Shown: positions 15,799 to 22,801 of the stretch, piece by piece
Layout of the letters: each line of letters begins with the position of its first letter
Position numbering within the stretch: position 1 is the stretch's first letter
DNA from: Planctomycetota bacterium
GTDB taxonomy: Bacteria > Planctomycetota > Brocadiia > Brocadiales > Brocadiaceae
Assembly: GCA_016235875.1 (NCBI GenBank)
Contig: JACRII010000010.1
Coordinates: forward strand, 1-32,234
Length of the DNA stretch: 32,234 nt
Direction: 5' to 3'
Notes under the pieces: generated by a model
Database searches by the model: none
Told to the model about the DNA's origin: nothing
The model's input: the letters and a program-made list of their open reading frames with translations, nothing else
Made by a program: the position numbers and the translations under genes

Positions 15799-15836
15799 AA
15801 GCCTAGCCCCTGAGAACACTCTCAGGAACTAGGCTT
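15799..15836 (-). ncRNA. Conserved leader hairpin of the Cys/His peptide gene
   Basis: AAGCCTAG/CTAGGCTT (8 bp), a 2x2 internal loop, TCTCAGG/CCTGAGA (7 bp) and a GTGT tetraloop on the RNA. Its 3' edge is followed by AAGTTTT and, 30 nt later, the ATG at 15768. The loop part TGAGAGTGTTCTCA and the trailing GGCTTAAGTTT recur before the paralogous gene at 16039 with the same spacing. It could act as an mRNA-stability or regulatory element, or the DNA palindrome TGAGAACACTCTCA could be an operator. Confidence 0.65.
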
Positions 15837-15880
15837 GTTTTATGTAGTCGAAGCTTGAATAGCAACAACTTGCTTTATTC

Positions 15881-16039
15881 TTACTTCTTTTCTTCCTTCT
15901 TCTTTTCTTCCTTCTTCTCTTCTTTCTTTTCTTCCTTCTTCTCTTCTGCCATTGCCGAGCCTACAAATACACTACTTAAAATACCGCTATACATCAATGC
16001 ACCAACAAAAGCGAGACCAATACCAAACTTCTTTAACAT
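15881..16039 (-). CDS. Tiny exported Glu/Lys-only peptide
   Basis: 52 aa. Signal peptide MLKKFGIGLAFVGALM...VGSAMA (residues 1-31), then 21 residues of only Glu and Lys in EEKK repeats. I chose the ATG at 16039 because AGGAGG lies at good spacing and it aligns with the paralogue's start; the open frame extends 20 codons further upstream without support. The mature part is encoded by an uninterrupted 64-nt purine tract (15884-15947 as pyrimidines on the plus strand). A polyampholyte such as this cannot fold on its own and might be a spacer, a metal-neutral zwitterion or a decoy. Controlled by a near-consensus sigma54 promoter. Function unknown. Confidence 0.8.
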   Translation of the reverse strand: MLKKFGIGLAFVGALMYSGILSSVFVGSAMAEEKKEEKKEEKKEEKKKEEKK

Positions 16040-16068
16040 TTCCATCTCCTCCTGAAATTTTGGAAACT

Positions 16069-16113
16069 TAAGCCATGCGCTTGAGAACACTCTCAGCATT
16101 GCTATTTGGCTTA
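16069..16113 (-). ncRNA. Conserved leader hairpin of the Glu/Lys peptide gene
   Basis: Outer stem TAAGCCA/TGGCTTA (16107-16113 with 16069-16075) and inner stem GCTGAGA/TCTCAAGC with a GTGT loop. The pieces CTGAGAGTGTTCTCA and GGCTTAAGTTT match the leader at 15799-15836, and both end 29-30 nt before the ATG. The remaining bases differ but still pair, which suggests a selected structure. The predicted sigma54 start (about 16116) falls just before it, so the transcript would begin with this hairpin. Confidence 0.65.
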
Positions 16114-16124
16114 TATATGAGAGG

Positions 16125-16145
16125 TAAGCAATATGCTTGCCAAAA
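16125..16145 (-). promoter_or_regulatory. Sigma54 (-24/-12) promoter of the small-peptide gene
   Basis: Minus strand TTGGCAAGCATATTGCT (16142-16127 region) matches the TGGCACG-N4-TTGCW consensus at every position except one (A for C). The invariant GG (16141-16140) and GC (16129-16128) are exactly 10 bp apart. Predicted start near 16116, about 75 bp before the ATG at 16039. Confidence 0.8.
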
Positions 16146-16266
16146 GATTCTTATTATGCAATTTATAACAAAGATAAAACAAATACGTAACTATTCAAAA
16201 TTGAACTTGTTATGACAAGTGTATTGATTGTGTTGCTACGCTTCAATTAGAGATGGTAACATATTT

Positions 16267-16284
16267 TGTATTAGAAAACATACA
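16267..16284. promoter_or_regulatory. 18-bp dyad, putative activator site 1
   Basis: TGTATTAGAAAACATACA; TGTAT and ATACA arms. 15 of 18 bases equal the site at 16340-16357. Centre about 160 bp upstream of the predicted sigma54 start. Confidence 0.65.
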
Positions 16285-16339
16285 TATATTACAAGTTGTA
16301 TTAAGTGTTTGTATTGCAATATCTTATGTTTTGTTTGTA

Positions 16340-16357
16340 TGTATGTGGAAACATACA
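16340..16357. promoter_or_regulatory. 18-bp dyad, putative activator site 2
   Basis: TGTATGT-GGAA-ACATACA is a perfect 7-bp inverted repeat, 73 bp (about seven helical turns) from site 1. A third degenerate copy, TGTATATGTTTGCATGCA, starts at 16361, 21 bp (two turns) further on. This helically phased set upstream of a -24/-12 promoter is the usual geometry of enhancer sites for NtrC-type activators. Confidence 0.7.
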
Positions 16358-16391
16358 CAATGTATATGTTTGCATGCAATGTATAGTTTAG

Positions 16392-17786
16392 TTATATACT
16401 AATTTTTTCGATGTTTATTGCAGTAAAGCTATTTTTGTAGTTTTCTGGGTCTATATTATGTTTTTTAATCAATTTGTAAATATCAGCTCTGTAGCGCTTT
16501 GCTATCTTTGAGGCATTTGTGACATTGCCTTTGCTTATTTTCAAAAGGTTTTCGATATATTCACGTTCAAATCTTTCTTTGGCATCTTTGTATGAGTTAA
16601 AGGTATTTTTGAGGGTGTTTGTTTCGGTAAAGAGGTCTTCTGGTGTGATGGCATTTTTATTGGTCATAATAACTGCATGTTCCACCTTGTTCTGCAGTTC
16701 ACGTACATTGCCAGGCCAGTCATAGAGGCTCATTCTCTGGATAGCCGCAGGTGTAAATCCTTTGATATCTTTTTTGAGTACTTTACAAAATCCCGTCATA
16801 AAGAAATTAGCTAATAAAGGGATATCGTCCTTTCTTTCACGTAATGGAGGAATATAAATAGGTACGACATGGATTCTGTAAAATAAATCTTCACGAAATT
16901 TCCCTTCGTTTACTGCCTTTTGTAGATCGGTATTGGAGGCTACGATGACACGTACATTGACCTTAGCACTCTTTGTACCGCCAATTGGTTTAATTTCCCG
17001 TTCTTGCAATACCCTCAAAAGTTTGATCTGCAAGGCAGGTGAGGTATTCCCGATTTCATCCAGAAAGATAGTGCCTTCGTTTGCTTGTGAGAAGAGCCCT
17101 TCTTTTGACTCATGGGCATCTGTGTATGCTCCACGGACATGTCCAAAGAGTTCGTTTTCCAATAACCCTTCCGGTATAGCGCCACAATTTGTGGCAACAA
17201 AAGGGTTTTTTGAACGGTTGCTGTCGTAATGTATGGCTCTGGCAATGAGTTCCTTGCCTGTTCCACTCTCACCGTAAATAGAAACGGTACAGTCAGTTTT
17301 AGCGATTTTAGAAACCCGTTCAAGGATTTCTTGCATCCGTTTATTATTACCGATGATATGTTTAAAGTTATTCTGTTCGTCAAGCTGGCTCCTGAGATGT
17401 TCGATTTCTTTGGTGAGTAATTGTTTTTCTAAGGCATTTTTTATGTGAAGTGATAAGTCTTCGTTATTAAATGGCTTGGTGATATAACTGTAAGCCCCTC
17501 TTCTCATGGCTTCAACAGCACTCTCAATGCTCCCATGTGCCGTTAAGATAATAACAGGGAGATTTGGATAATTGCTTATGATTTCTTCCATTAATTTAAT
17601 GCCATTTTCTTCGGATAGTCGCAAATCAATGACGGCGAGGTTGAAAGAAGTTGTCAATAATGCCGTTTTTGCCTCTTTACTATCCCTGGCAATTGTGACA
17701 TGATAATTCCATGATTTCAAACGCATCTGGAGTACTTCCAGGATATTTGCATCATCATCTATAACTAATATTTTTTCGTCTGACAT
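16392..17786 (-). CDS. NtrC-family sigma54-dependent response regulator (GlrR/QseF-like)
   Basis: 464 aa from the ATG at 17786 (MSDEKILVIDDD), chosen because the receiver domain begins there; the frame extends 38 codons upstream over the previous gene's end. Receiver domain 4-118 with phosphoacceptor D54 (AVIDLRL) and switch Lys in ITKPF. The AAA+ domain has Walker A GESGTGKE (172-179) and Walker B TIFLDEIGN. The C-terminal Fis-type helix-turn-helix covers KGNVTNASKIAKRYRADIYKLIKKH. The sigma54-contact loop reads GAYTDA (219-224) instead of GAFTGA. Partner kinase and coiled-coil lipoprotein genes lie directly upstream in the GlrK-QseG-GlrR order. It probably controls the adjacent sigma54 promoter at 16125-16145. 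Confidence 0.88.
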   Translation of the reverse strand: MSDEKILVIDDDANILEVLQMRLKSWNYHVTIARDSKEAKTALLTTSFNLAVIDLRLSEENGIKLMEEIISNYPNLPVIILTAHGSIESAVEAMRRGAYSYITKPFNNEDLSLHIKNALEKQLLTKEIEHLRSQLDEQNNFKHIIGNNKRMQEILERVSKIAKTDCTVSIYGESGTGKELIARAIHYDSNRSKNPFVATNCGAIPEGLLENELFGHVRGAYTDAHESKEGLFSQANEGTIFLDEIGNTSPALQIKLLRVLQEREIKPIGGTKSAKVNVRVIVASNTDLQKAVNEGKFREDLFYRIHVVPIYIPPLRERKDDIPLLANFFMTGFCKVLKKDIKGFTPAAIQRMSLYDWPGNVRELQNKVEHAVIMTNKNAITPEDLFTETNTLKNTFNSYKDAKERFEREYIENLLKISKGNVTNASKIAKRYRADIYKLIKKHNIDPENYKNSFTAINIEKISI

Positions 17787-17805
17787 AGCTTGAGATATCT
17801 TAAAA

Positions 17806-18219
17806 TTATTCCGTTTTTTGCCCTTCTGTACTTTTTGAATCAACTCTTGGTGTTGCTTCCGGAGAACTTGTTGTGATCGTTTCTTCAATACGGTTATCAA
17901 CTTCTGTCTTCTTTTCTTCCATCTGTACGTCGACTTCGCGGAGTTTTTCTATATCGCCTTTTAGCTCTTCGATTGTCTCCTGGGCAGTATGAACTTCATC
18001 CGTGAGCTTTCCTATTTCCTGGTCTTTCATAGAAAGACGGTCCAAGAGGTCGGTGATCATTTTTTCCTTGTGTTGAAGATCGAGTTTGACAGTTTTGATT
18101 TCTTCGTTTTTTGCAGTTAAATCTTTTATATGTGTCGTACAGACACAACTGGTACTGAGAAAAAAAACGGGAAAAAAGAATAGAGAGAAAGGGTATTTTT
18201 TAATGTTTGTAATATGCAC
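17806..18219 (-). CDS. Coiled-coil lipoprotein (QseG-like position)
   Basis: 137 aa. Signal sequence with hydrophobic core FSLFFFPVFFLSTSC, giving lipidated Cys25. Residues 32-110 form an uninterrupted charged heptad-rich coiled coil (KNEEIKTVKLDLQHKEKM..), and the tail is Ser/Thr/Pro-rich. It sits between a GlrK/QseE-like kinase and a GlrR/QseF-like regulator. This is exactly where enterobacteria carry QseG, an outer-membrane lipoprotein that interacts with the kinase's periplasmic part. Sequence similarity to QseG is not visible, so the match is positional. A sensor or modulator of the kinase is the natural inference. Confidence 0.8.
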   Translation of the reverse strand: MHITNIKKYPFSLFFFPVFFLSTSCVCTTHIKDLTAKNEEIKTVKLDLQHKEKMITDLLDRLSMKDQEIGKLTDEVHTAQETIEELKGDIEKLREVDVQMEEKKTEVDNRIEETITTSSPEATPRVDSKSTEGQKTE

Positions 18220-18276
18220 TTTTTTGTCCTTTATCTGGCATTGTCCTACTGCTCAATTTAATTATTAAAAAACCGT

Positions 18277-19806
18277 TTATATACTCAAAGCATAATCATA
18301 ACTACAGGGAAGGGTGAAATAGAATGTACTTCCCTTTCCCATATTACTTTCTACCCAAATATCACCCCCATGGTCAAGTACAATATGCCTTGCAATGGAA
18401 AGTCCCAACCCTGTTCCTTTGATGCCGCCTTTTCCTTTGTTATTGACCTGTTGAAATTTATCAAATATCTTTTTATGGCATTCAGCCGGTATTCCAATCC
18501 CCGTATCTGATATGCTGACTTTAACGAAAGAATGCACATTATTCAGACGGCTTTGTTCTCTAAAGAACTGGGTGATGTCATGGGATTCGACCACGTTCGC
18601 TTTTATCAGGATGGTACCTCCCGGTAGGGTGAATTTAATGGCATTGCTTAAGAGGTTATCCATTACCTGAGCAATTTTATCGCGGTCTAATAAAATTTTT
18701 GGTACAGAATCACCATTTTCACATTGAATATGGATATTTTTATTCTCCGCAAGAAAGCGTATCTCATCCATACTCTTTCGAATGACATCATGAATGTCGG
18801 AGGATTGGAAGTTGTATCTCATCAATCCTGCCTCTACTCGCGAGATGTCTAACAGGTCATTGATCATCATCGTAAGCTGGTGTGCCTCTTCTTTTGTAAT
18901 AGTAAGGAGTTTTATTTGTGGTTCTGTTATAGGACCGGCTATTTTTTCCAACAAGAGATCATTAGCCTCTCGGATAGCCGTTAAAGGTGTCTTCAGGTTA
19001 TGAGAAATGTTAGAAACAAACTCCGATTTCATCTGGTCCATTTCTTTGAGTTTATTGCACATTTGATTAAATGCCGTTCCCAGCGTACCTATTTCATCAT
19101 TGGCGGTAACTTCAATCCGATAATCTAAATCTCCATCTGCAATATGGTCAGTAGCATCTTTTAGAATTTTTATGGGAGAGCATACGCTGCGGGTAAAGAA
19201 ATAAGCGAATATTACCCCAAACAGGACAGCAAACAGGATGATGATAAGGGATACTTTTGCAGATTTATATCCAATTTTTTGAAATAGTTCTATTTTTCTA
19301 ATTAATCCTGTTTGTAAGGCAAGGGTTAACTTATTTATAGATTCGGTAAGCTGGTCAAGTGTTTTTTTCATTTCCTCTTCATAACGACTGCCAGGGGGGA
19401 TTATTTCCTCGCTACCCACCAGTACGATTTCCTTGGAAACCATGGAAAGATATTTATTGTGCAATTCTTTTATCTGATTTATAAACAGCTTCTTTTCCCG
19501 ATCATTCGTAGATTCTTCCATGGATTTGAGCCGGTCAAGGAATTCTCTTTTCTTCTTGTCGAAGAGATCCAAAAAGGCATCGTCATTTGTAATGAGATAT
19601 TTTTTTTCGTTTCGAACTTGCTCAAGAAGGCTGTCTACCAGTTTTTCTCCATTTTCAACGGAAGGAATATCGGTTTTCATAATGGAATCAGTGACCTTGT
19701 TGAGATGGTTGAGACGGAAGATTAAATAAAAACTCATGGTAAGCATGAACAATGCAATGATAACATAACCAAAGACCATTCGTTTCCAAAGGCTGTTTTT
19801 TATCAT
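18277..19806 (-). CDS. Sensor histidine kinase (GlrK/QseE-like)
   Basis: 509 aa, inner membrane. Transmembrane segment 1 at 10-31, a periplasmic helical domain at 32-180, transmembrane segment 2 at 183-205, and a HAMP linker at 206-258. HisKA has phosphoacceptor H269 in SNISHNLKTPLTAIREANDLL. HATPase_c has N-box DNLLSNAIKF, G1 DTGIGIP and G2 GTGLGLSIA. The ISHxLKTPLxxIREGxxLL stretch followed by GPIT is what I recall from E. coli GlrK. It is the first gene of the kinase-lipoprotein-regulator operon. The signal is unknown; in enterobacteria the pathway responds to envelope state and controls sigma54 promoters. Confidence 0.9.
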   Translation of the reverse strand: MIKNSLWKRMVFGYVIIALFMLTMSFYLIFRLNHLNKVTDSIMKTDIPSVENGEKLVDSLLEQVRNEKKYLITNDDAFLDLFDKKKREFLDRLKSMEESTNDREKKLFINQIKELHNKYLSMVSKEIVLVGSEEIIPPGSRYEEEMKKTLDQLTESINKLTLALQTGLIRKIELFQKIGYKSAKVSLIIILFAVLFGVIFAYFFTRSVCSPIKILKDATDHIADGDLDYRIEVTANDEIGTLGTAFNQMCNKLKEMDQMKSEFVSNISHNLKTPLTAIREANDLLLEKIAGPITEPQIKLLTITKEEAHQLTMMINDLLDISRVEAGLMRYNFQSSDIHDVIRKSMDEIRFLAENKNIHIQCENGDSVPKILLDRDKIAQVMDNLLSNAIKFTLPGGTILIKANVVESHDITQFFREQSRLNNVHSFVKVSISDTGIGIPAECHKKIFDKFQQVNNKGKGGIKGTGLGLSIARHIVLDHGGDIWVESNMGKGSTFYFTLPCSYDYALSI

Positions 19807-19848
19807 AATGACTAACCAGAATATGGCTTAAACTAACAAATGACGAGT

Positions 19849-19962
19849 TAATCCCTCTTAGAAAAGGGGGAATCAGGGGGTTGTGTTTTTCCCGGGGTTA
19901 TTCCCCATTTTCATGAGGACAAGTTTACAACCCCCTAGCCCCCTTTATTAAGGGGGATTTTT
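19849..19962. repeat. BIME-like inverted-repeat element
   Basis: Left arm AATCCCTCTTAGAAAAGGGG then AATCAGGGGGTTGT (to 19884). Right arm ACAACCCCCTAGCCCCCTTT then ATTAAGGGGGATTTTTA (19927-19962). The arms are nearly complementary over about 35 bp and each folds into its own short hairpin. The spacer holds a GGGG/CCCC hairpin near 19894-19907. Dispersed 'aatccccctta..taagggggctagggggttgt' repeats of this form are common in environmental genomes. Confidence 0.8.
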
Positions 19963-20267
19963 ATATCCACTATTTCCTGATCCGCATAAATAAAATGAAA
20001 ATTCCTAACAATGAACATAAAATGCATGTAATGCTTTCTTAGTGCATGACATCTCTTTTCAGATTTGTAAAAAGGCGATTTGTATAATGGAGGAACATAA
20101 GGATGTTAATAAAATATTACCTAAACCACGGATTATTAGCAAGTAAAATATTACCGGTAATAATTTATATATTGCGATGATATTAAGACTTATGCTATAT
20201 TAATTTTTCAAATACTTTCTGACGCATGGGAAAAAATAAAATGTGATATTTTTTTTACGGAGGTGAA
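19963..20267. other. Divergent control region, kinase operon and PAS kinase
   Basis: 305 bp, AT-rich, between divergent kinase genes. It must carry promoters in both directions. I see no GG-N10-GC sigma54 site and no clean sigma70 pair. ATTACCGGTAAT (20149-20160) is a perfect 12-bp palindrome that could be an operator. Confidence 0.5.
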
Positions 20268-21404
20268 ATGGAGGTATCAGAAAGATTTTTACAGACAGCC
20301 CTGGATGGCATTCAAGATTGTATTAACATCGTGGATAAGGACTTTAAAATTATATTTATGAATGAGGCTGCCAGCAAGAGGACGGGGAAAAAACGGCAAT
20401 TGTTGCTGGGAAGCAAATGCTACTCAGAGTTATGGAATGAAAACTCACCTTGTGAAAGTTGTGTGACGGGTAAGGTCTTTGAGACGGGTAAGGCACAACA
20501 GACAATTACCTGGGAAATGGGGCTTGATGGAAAAAAGTTTTATCTGGAGAGATTTGCCTTTCCTATTGTGGACAAAGATGGAAAAGTAGAATACGGAGTC
20601 GAAATATTTAGAGACATTACAGAAAGGAAGTTGTTGGAAGAGGATCGGGAACAACAACGACTGGAATTGGGCAAGCGGGTGCGTGAGATTAGACACGCTT
20701 ATGAAGAACTCAAATCTATGCAGAACAAACTCCTGCAGGCAGAGAAAATGGCTTCCATTGGTCTCCTTGCATCTAGTCTTGCACACGAGTTAGATACGCC
20801 TCTTACAACGATTTCTGGTTATTGTGAATTGTTGGAAGAAGATATTCGTGATGAAAAGTTATTAAGTCGTATTAAAATTATTTCCGAACAGATAATAAAA
20901 TGTCAAAAGACGATACGGAACCTATTGGATTTTTCAAGAAAATCCACGTGTGAAAAGAAAATATGTAATATTCATCATCTGATTAATAATACGTTGTTAT
21001 TGGTTGAGCATCGTCTAAAAATTCACAAAATAAATTTACATAAAACCTTCGATGAAGATGTGCCTCCCTTGTTAGTGGATGGGAATCAGATTCAACAGGT
21101 AATTTTGAATCTTGTCAATAATACGGTAGATGCCCTGCCTCAGGGAGGGGATATGTTTATTGAAACCAGACTAAATAAGGAAGCAAAGTCTGTTGAGGTT
21201 ATTTTTGAAGATAACGGAATCGGCATATCGGGTGAAGACCAAAAGCGTGTCTTTGAACCCTTCTTTACAACCAAAGAACCCGGCAAGGGAACGGGACTGG
21301 GGTTATCAATTTGTAACAATATTATTTCAGCCCACAATGGTAAAATAACGTTAGAAAGTCGAATAGGGAACGGTACGAGATTCGTTGTGTCGTTACCGAT
21401 ATAA
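20268..21404 (+). CDS. PAS-domain soluble histidine kinase
   Basis: 378 aa, no membrane segments, cytoplasmic. N-terminal PAS domain at 1-120 ending DITERK. It contains C51, C62 and C65 in KCYSELWNENSPCESC, a Cys pattern seen in PAS domains that may bind metal or act in redox sensing. Coiled coil at 120-160. HisKA has H173 in SSLAHELDTPL, the NtrB/AtoS-like H-box. HATPase_c has VNNTVDALPQGG, DNGIGI and GTGLGLSIC. GGAGG lies 5 bp before the ATG. The NtrC-type gene 27 bp downstream is its likely partner. Signal unknown. Confidence 0.9.
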   Translation: MEVSERFLQTALDGIQDCINIVDKDFKIIFMNEAASKRTGKKRQLLLGSKCYSELWNENSPCESCVTGKVFETGKAQQTITWEMGLDGKKFYLERFAFPIVDKDGKVEYGVEIFRDITERKLLEEDREQQRLELGKRVREIRHAYEELKSMQNKLLQAEKMASIGLLASSLAHELDTPLTTISGYCELLEEDIRDEKLLSRIKIISEQIIKCQKTIRNLLDFSRKSTCEKKICNIHHLINNTLLLVEHRLKIHKINLHKTFDEDVPPLLVDGNQIQQVILNLVNNTVDALPQGGDMFIETRLNKEAKSVEVIFEDNGIGISGEDQKRVFEPFFTTKEPGKGTGLGLSICNNIISAHNGKITLESRIGNGTRFVVSLPI

Positions 21405-21431
21405 AGAGCGTTTTTTTGAAGGGTATGAGTT

Positions 21432-22790
21432 GTGAAGAAGATATTAGTTGTGGACGATGATTTGGCTATGGGGGAAATGTGTAAGGAACTCCTGAAAAGT
21501 AAGGGGTACGTATCTGACGTTGTTACCAGCGGTAAAGAGGCAATTGAAAAGGTATTCATGGATGGAGTGTACTCTATTGTGCTTACCGACCTGGTTATGC
21601 CTGATATGGACGGTATAGAGGTTTTAAAAAAGATCAAACAGCAAAACCCACAGATGGATGTAGTAGTAATGACCAGTTATGGTACGGTAACAAATGCCGT
21701 TGAAGCTATGAAGCTTGGCGCATCTGACTACATCACAAAGCCATTTAAACGCGATGAGCTTGTTGTTGTTATCGAAAAGATATTGCAGATGCAACGCCTC
21801 GAAGGAGAGGTAGACCGGCTACGTTCAGAACTTGGTGAAAAGTATACCTTTGGTAATATTATCGGTGAGAGTGTAAAGATTAAAAAGATATTTGAGATTA
21901 TATCCAACGTATCGAATACAGAAGCCAACATTTTGATTCAGGGAGAAACAGGAACAGGCAAGGAACTGGTAGCAAGGGCTATACATTATAACAGTGCGCG
22001 TAAGAACTATCCATTCGTTAAGGTAGACTGTGCAGCCTTGACGGAGACATTGCTGGAAAGCGAACTTTTTGGCCATGAAAAGGGGGCTTTTACCGGCGCT
22101 ATAAAAGATAGAATCGGTCGTTTCAGAACCGCAGATCATGGTACGATATTCTTAGATGAAATTGGCAATATTTCTCTGGCAGTTCAGGCAAAATTACTTC
22201 GAGTTCTGCAAGACAGTGAATTTGAGGCCGTGGGGGGCGACAAACCTATAAAAGTAGATGTTCGTATCATTGCAGCAACCAATGCAGACCTTGAGGGATA
22301 TGTTGAAAAGGGTCAATTCCGGAGAGACCTTTTTTATAGGCTTAATGTCATTCGTATTTTTCTGCCGCCGTTAAGAGAGCGTACGGACGATATTCCGATG
22401 CTTGCCTCGCATTTCCTTTCCATTCACAACAAGAAGAACAGGAAAACTGTCGAAGGGATTTCTCGTGAGGCGTTAAACAAGCTCATGTCGTATACCTGGC
22501 AGGGGAATATTCGGGAATTGGAGAACGTCATCGAACGTGCGGTAATCCTTTGTAAGGGGAAGGTAATCGAGCCTGAGGATATTCCTTTGTATCAGGAAAA
22601 AACGGGTTTCCCTCAGGGTTTGTCCGGTAAACCACTGCAAGAGTTAATAGATCATGTTGAGCGGCAAATAATTATTAATACGCTGGAATTAACGGGCGAT
22701 GACAAGGAAAAGGCCGCTAAAATACTCCAAATTTCGCGCGCCAGTCTTTATAATAAATTAAACAAACACAAGATTAATGAACCGCTATAA
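21432..22790 (+). CDS. NtrC-family sigma54-dependent response regulator
   Basis: 452 aa. Start GTG at 21432 with GAAGGG upstream; the ATG at 21425 is out of frame. Receiver domain 1-115 with D53 (LTDLVMPDMDG) and KPF. AAA+ domain with Walker A GETGTGKE (171-178), an intact GAFTGA (218-223) and Walker B TIFLDEIGN. C-terminal Fis helix-turn-helix around EKAAKILQISRASLYNKLNKH. Target promoters are unknown: it follows its kinase, and I find no -24/-12 site in the nearby intergenic gaps. Confidence 0.93.
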   Translation: MKKILVVDDDLAMGEMCKELLKSKGYVSDVVTSGKEAIEKVFMDGVYSIVLTDLVMPDMDGIEVLKKIKQQNPQMDVVVMTSYGTVTNAVEAMKLGASDYITKPFKRDELVVVIEKILQMQRLEGEVDRLRSELGEKYTFGNIIGESVKIKKIFEIISNVSNTEANILIQGETGTGKELVARAIHYNSARKNYPFVKVDCAALTETLLESELFGHEKGAFTGAIKDRIGRFRTADHGTIFLDEIGNISLAVQAKLLRVLQDSEFEAVGGDKPIKVDVRIIAATNADLEGYVEKGQFRRDLFYRLNVIRIFLPPLRERTDDIPMLASHFLSIHNKKNRKTVEGISREALNKLMSYTWQGNIRELENVIERAVILCKGKVIEPEDIPLYQEKTGFPQGLSGKPLQELIDHVERQIIINTLELTGDDKEKAAKILQISRASLYNKLNKHKINEPL

Positions 22791-22801
22791 TTCCGAATTA
22801 T
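22787..22801. promoter_or_regulatory. 15-bp palindrome at the marC start
   Basis: ATAATTC-C-GAATTAT overlaps both the stop of the regulator gene and the first bases of marC. Its 13-bp core TAATTCCGAATTA equals the core of the palindrome over the BON-lipoprotein start (7022-7040). Confidence 0.45.

Larger units (their letters stand above)
16146..16391. other. Upstream control region of the small-peptide operon
   Basis: AT-rich 246 bp with no gene. Besides the 18-bp dyads it holds a CTTGT-TATG-ACAAG palindrome (16206-16219) and an ATTGCAAT palindrome (16313-16320). Nothing resembling a terminator follows the regulator gene that ends at 16392, apart from a weak TTAGT/ACTAA dyad. Confidence 0.5.

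Noticed and set aside
15840-15880. A separate sigma54 promoter for the Cys/His peptide gene
   Set aside because: TTGCT is present but no GG 10 bp upstream; the gene is more likely served by read-through from the upstream peptide gene.
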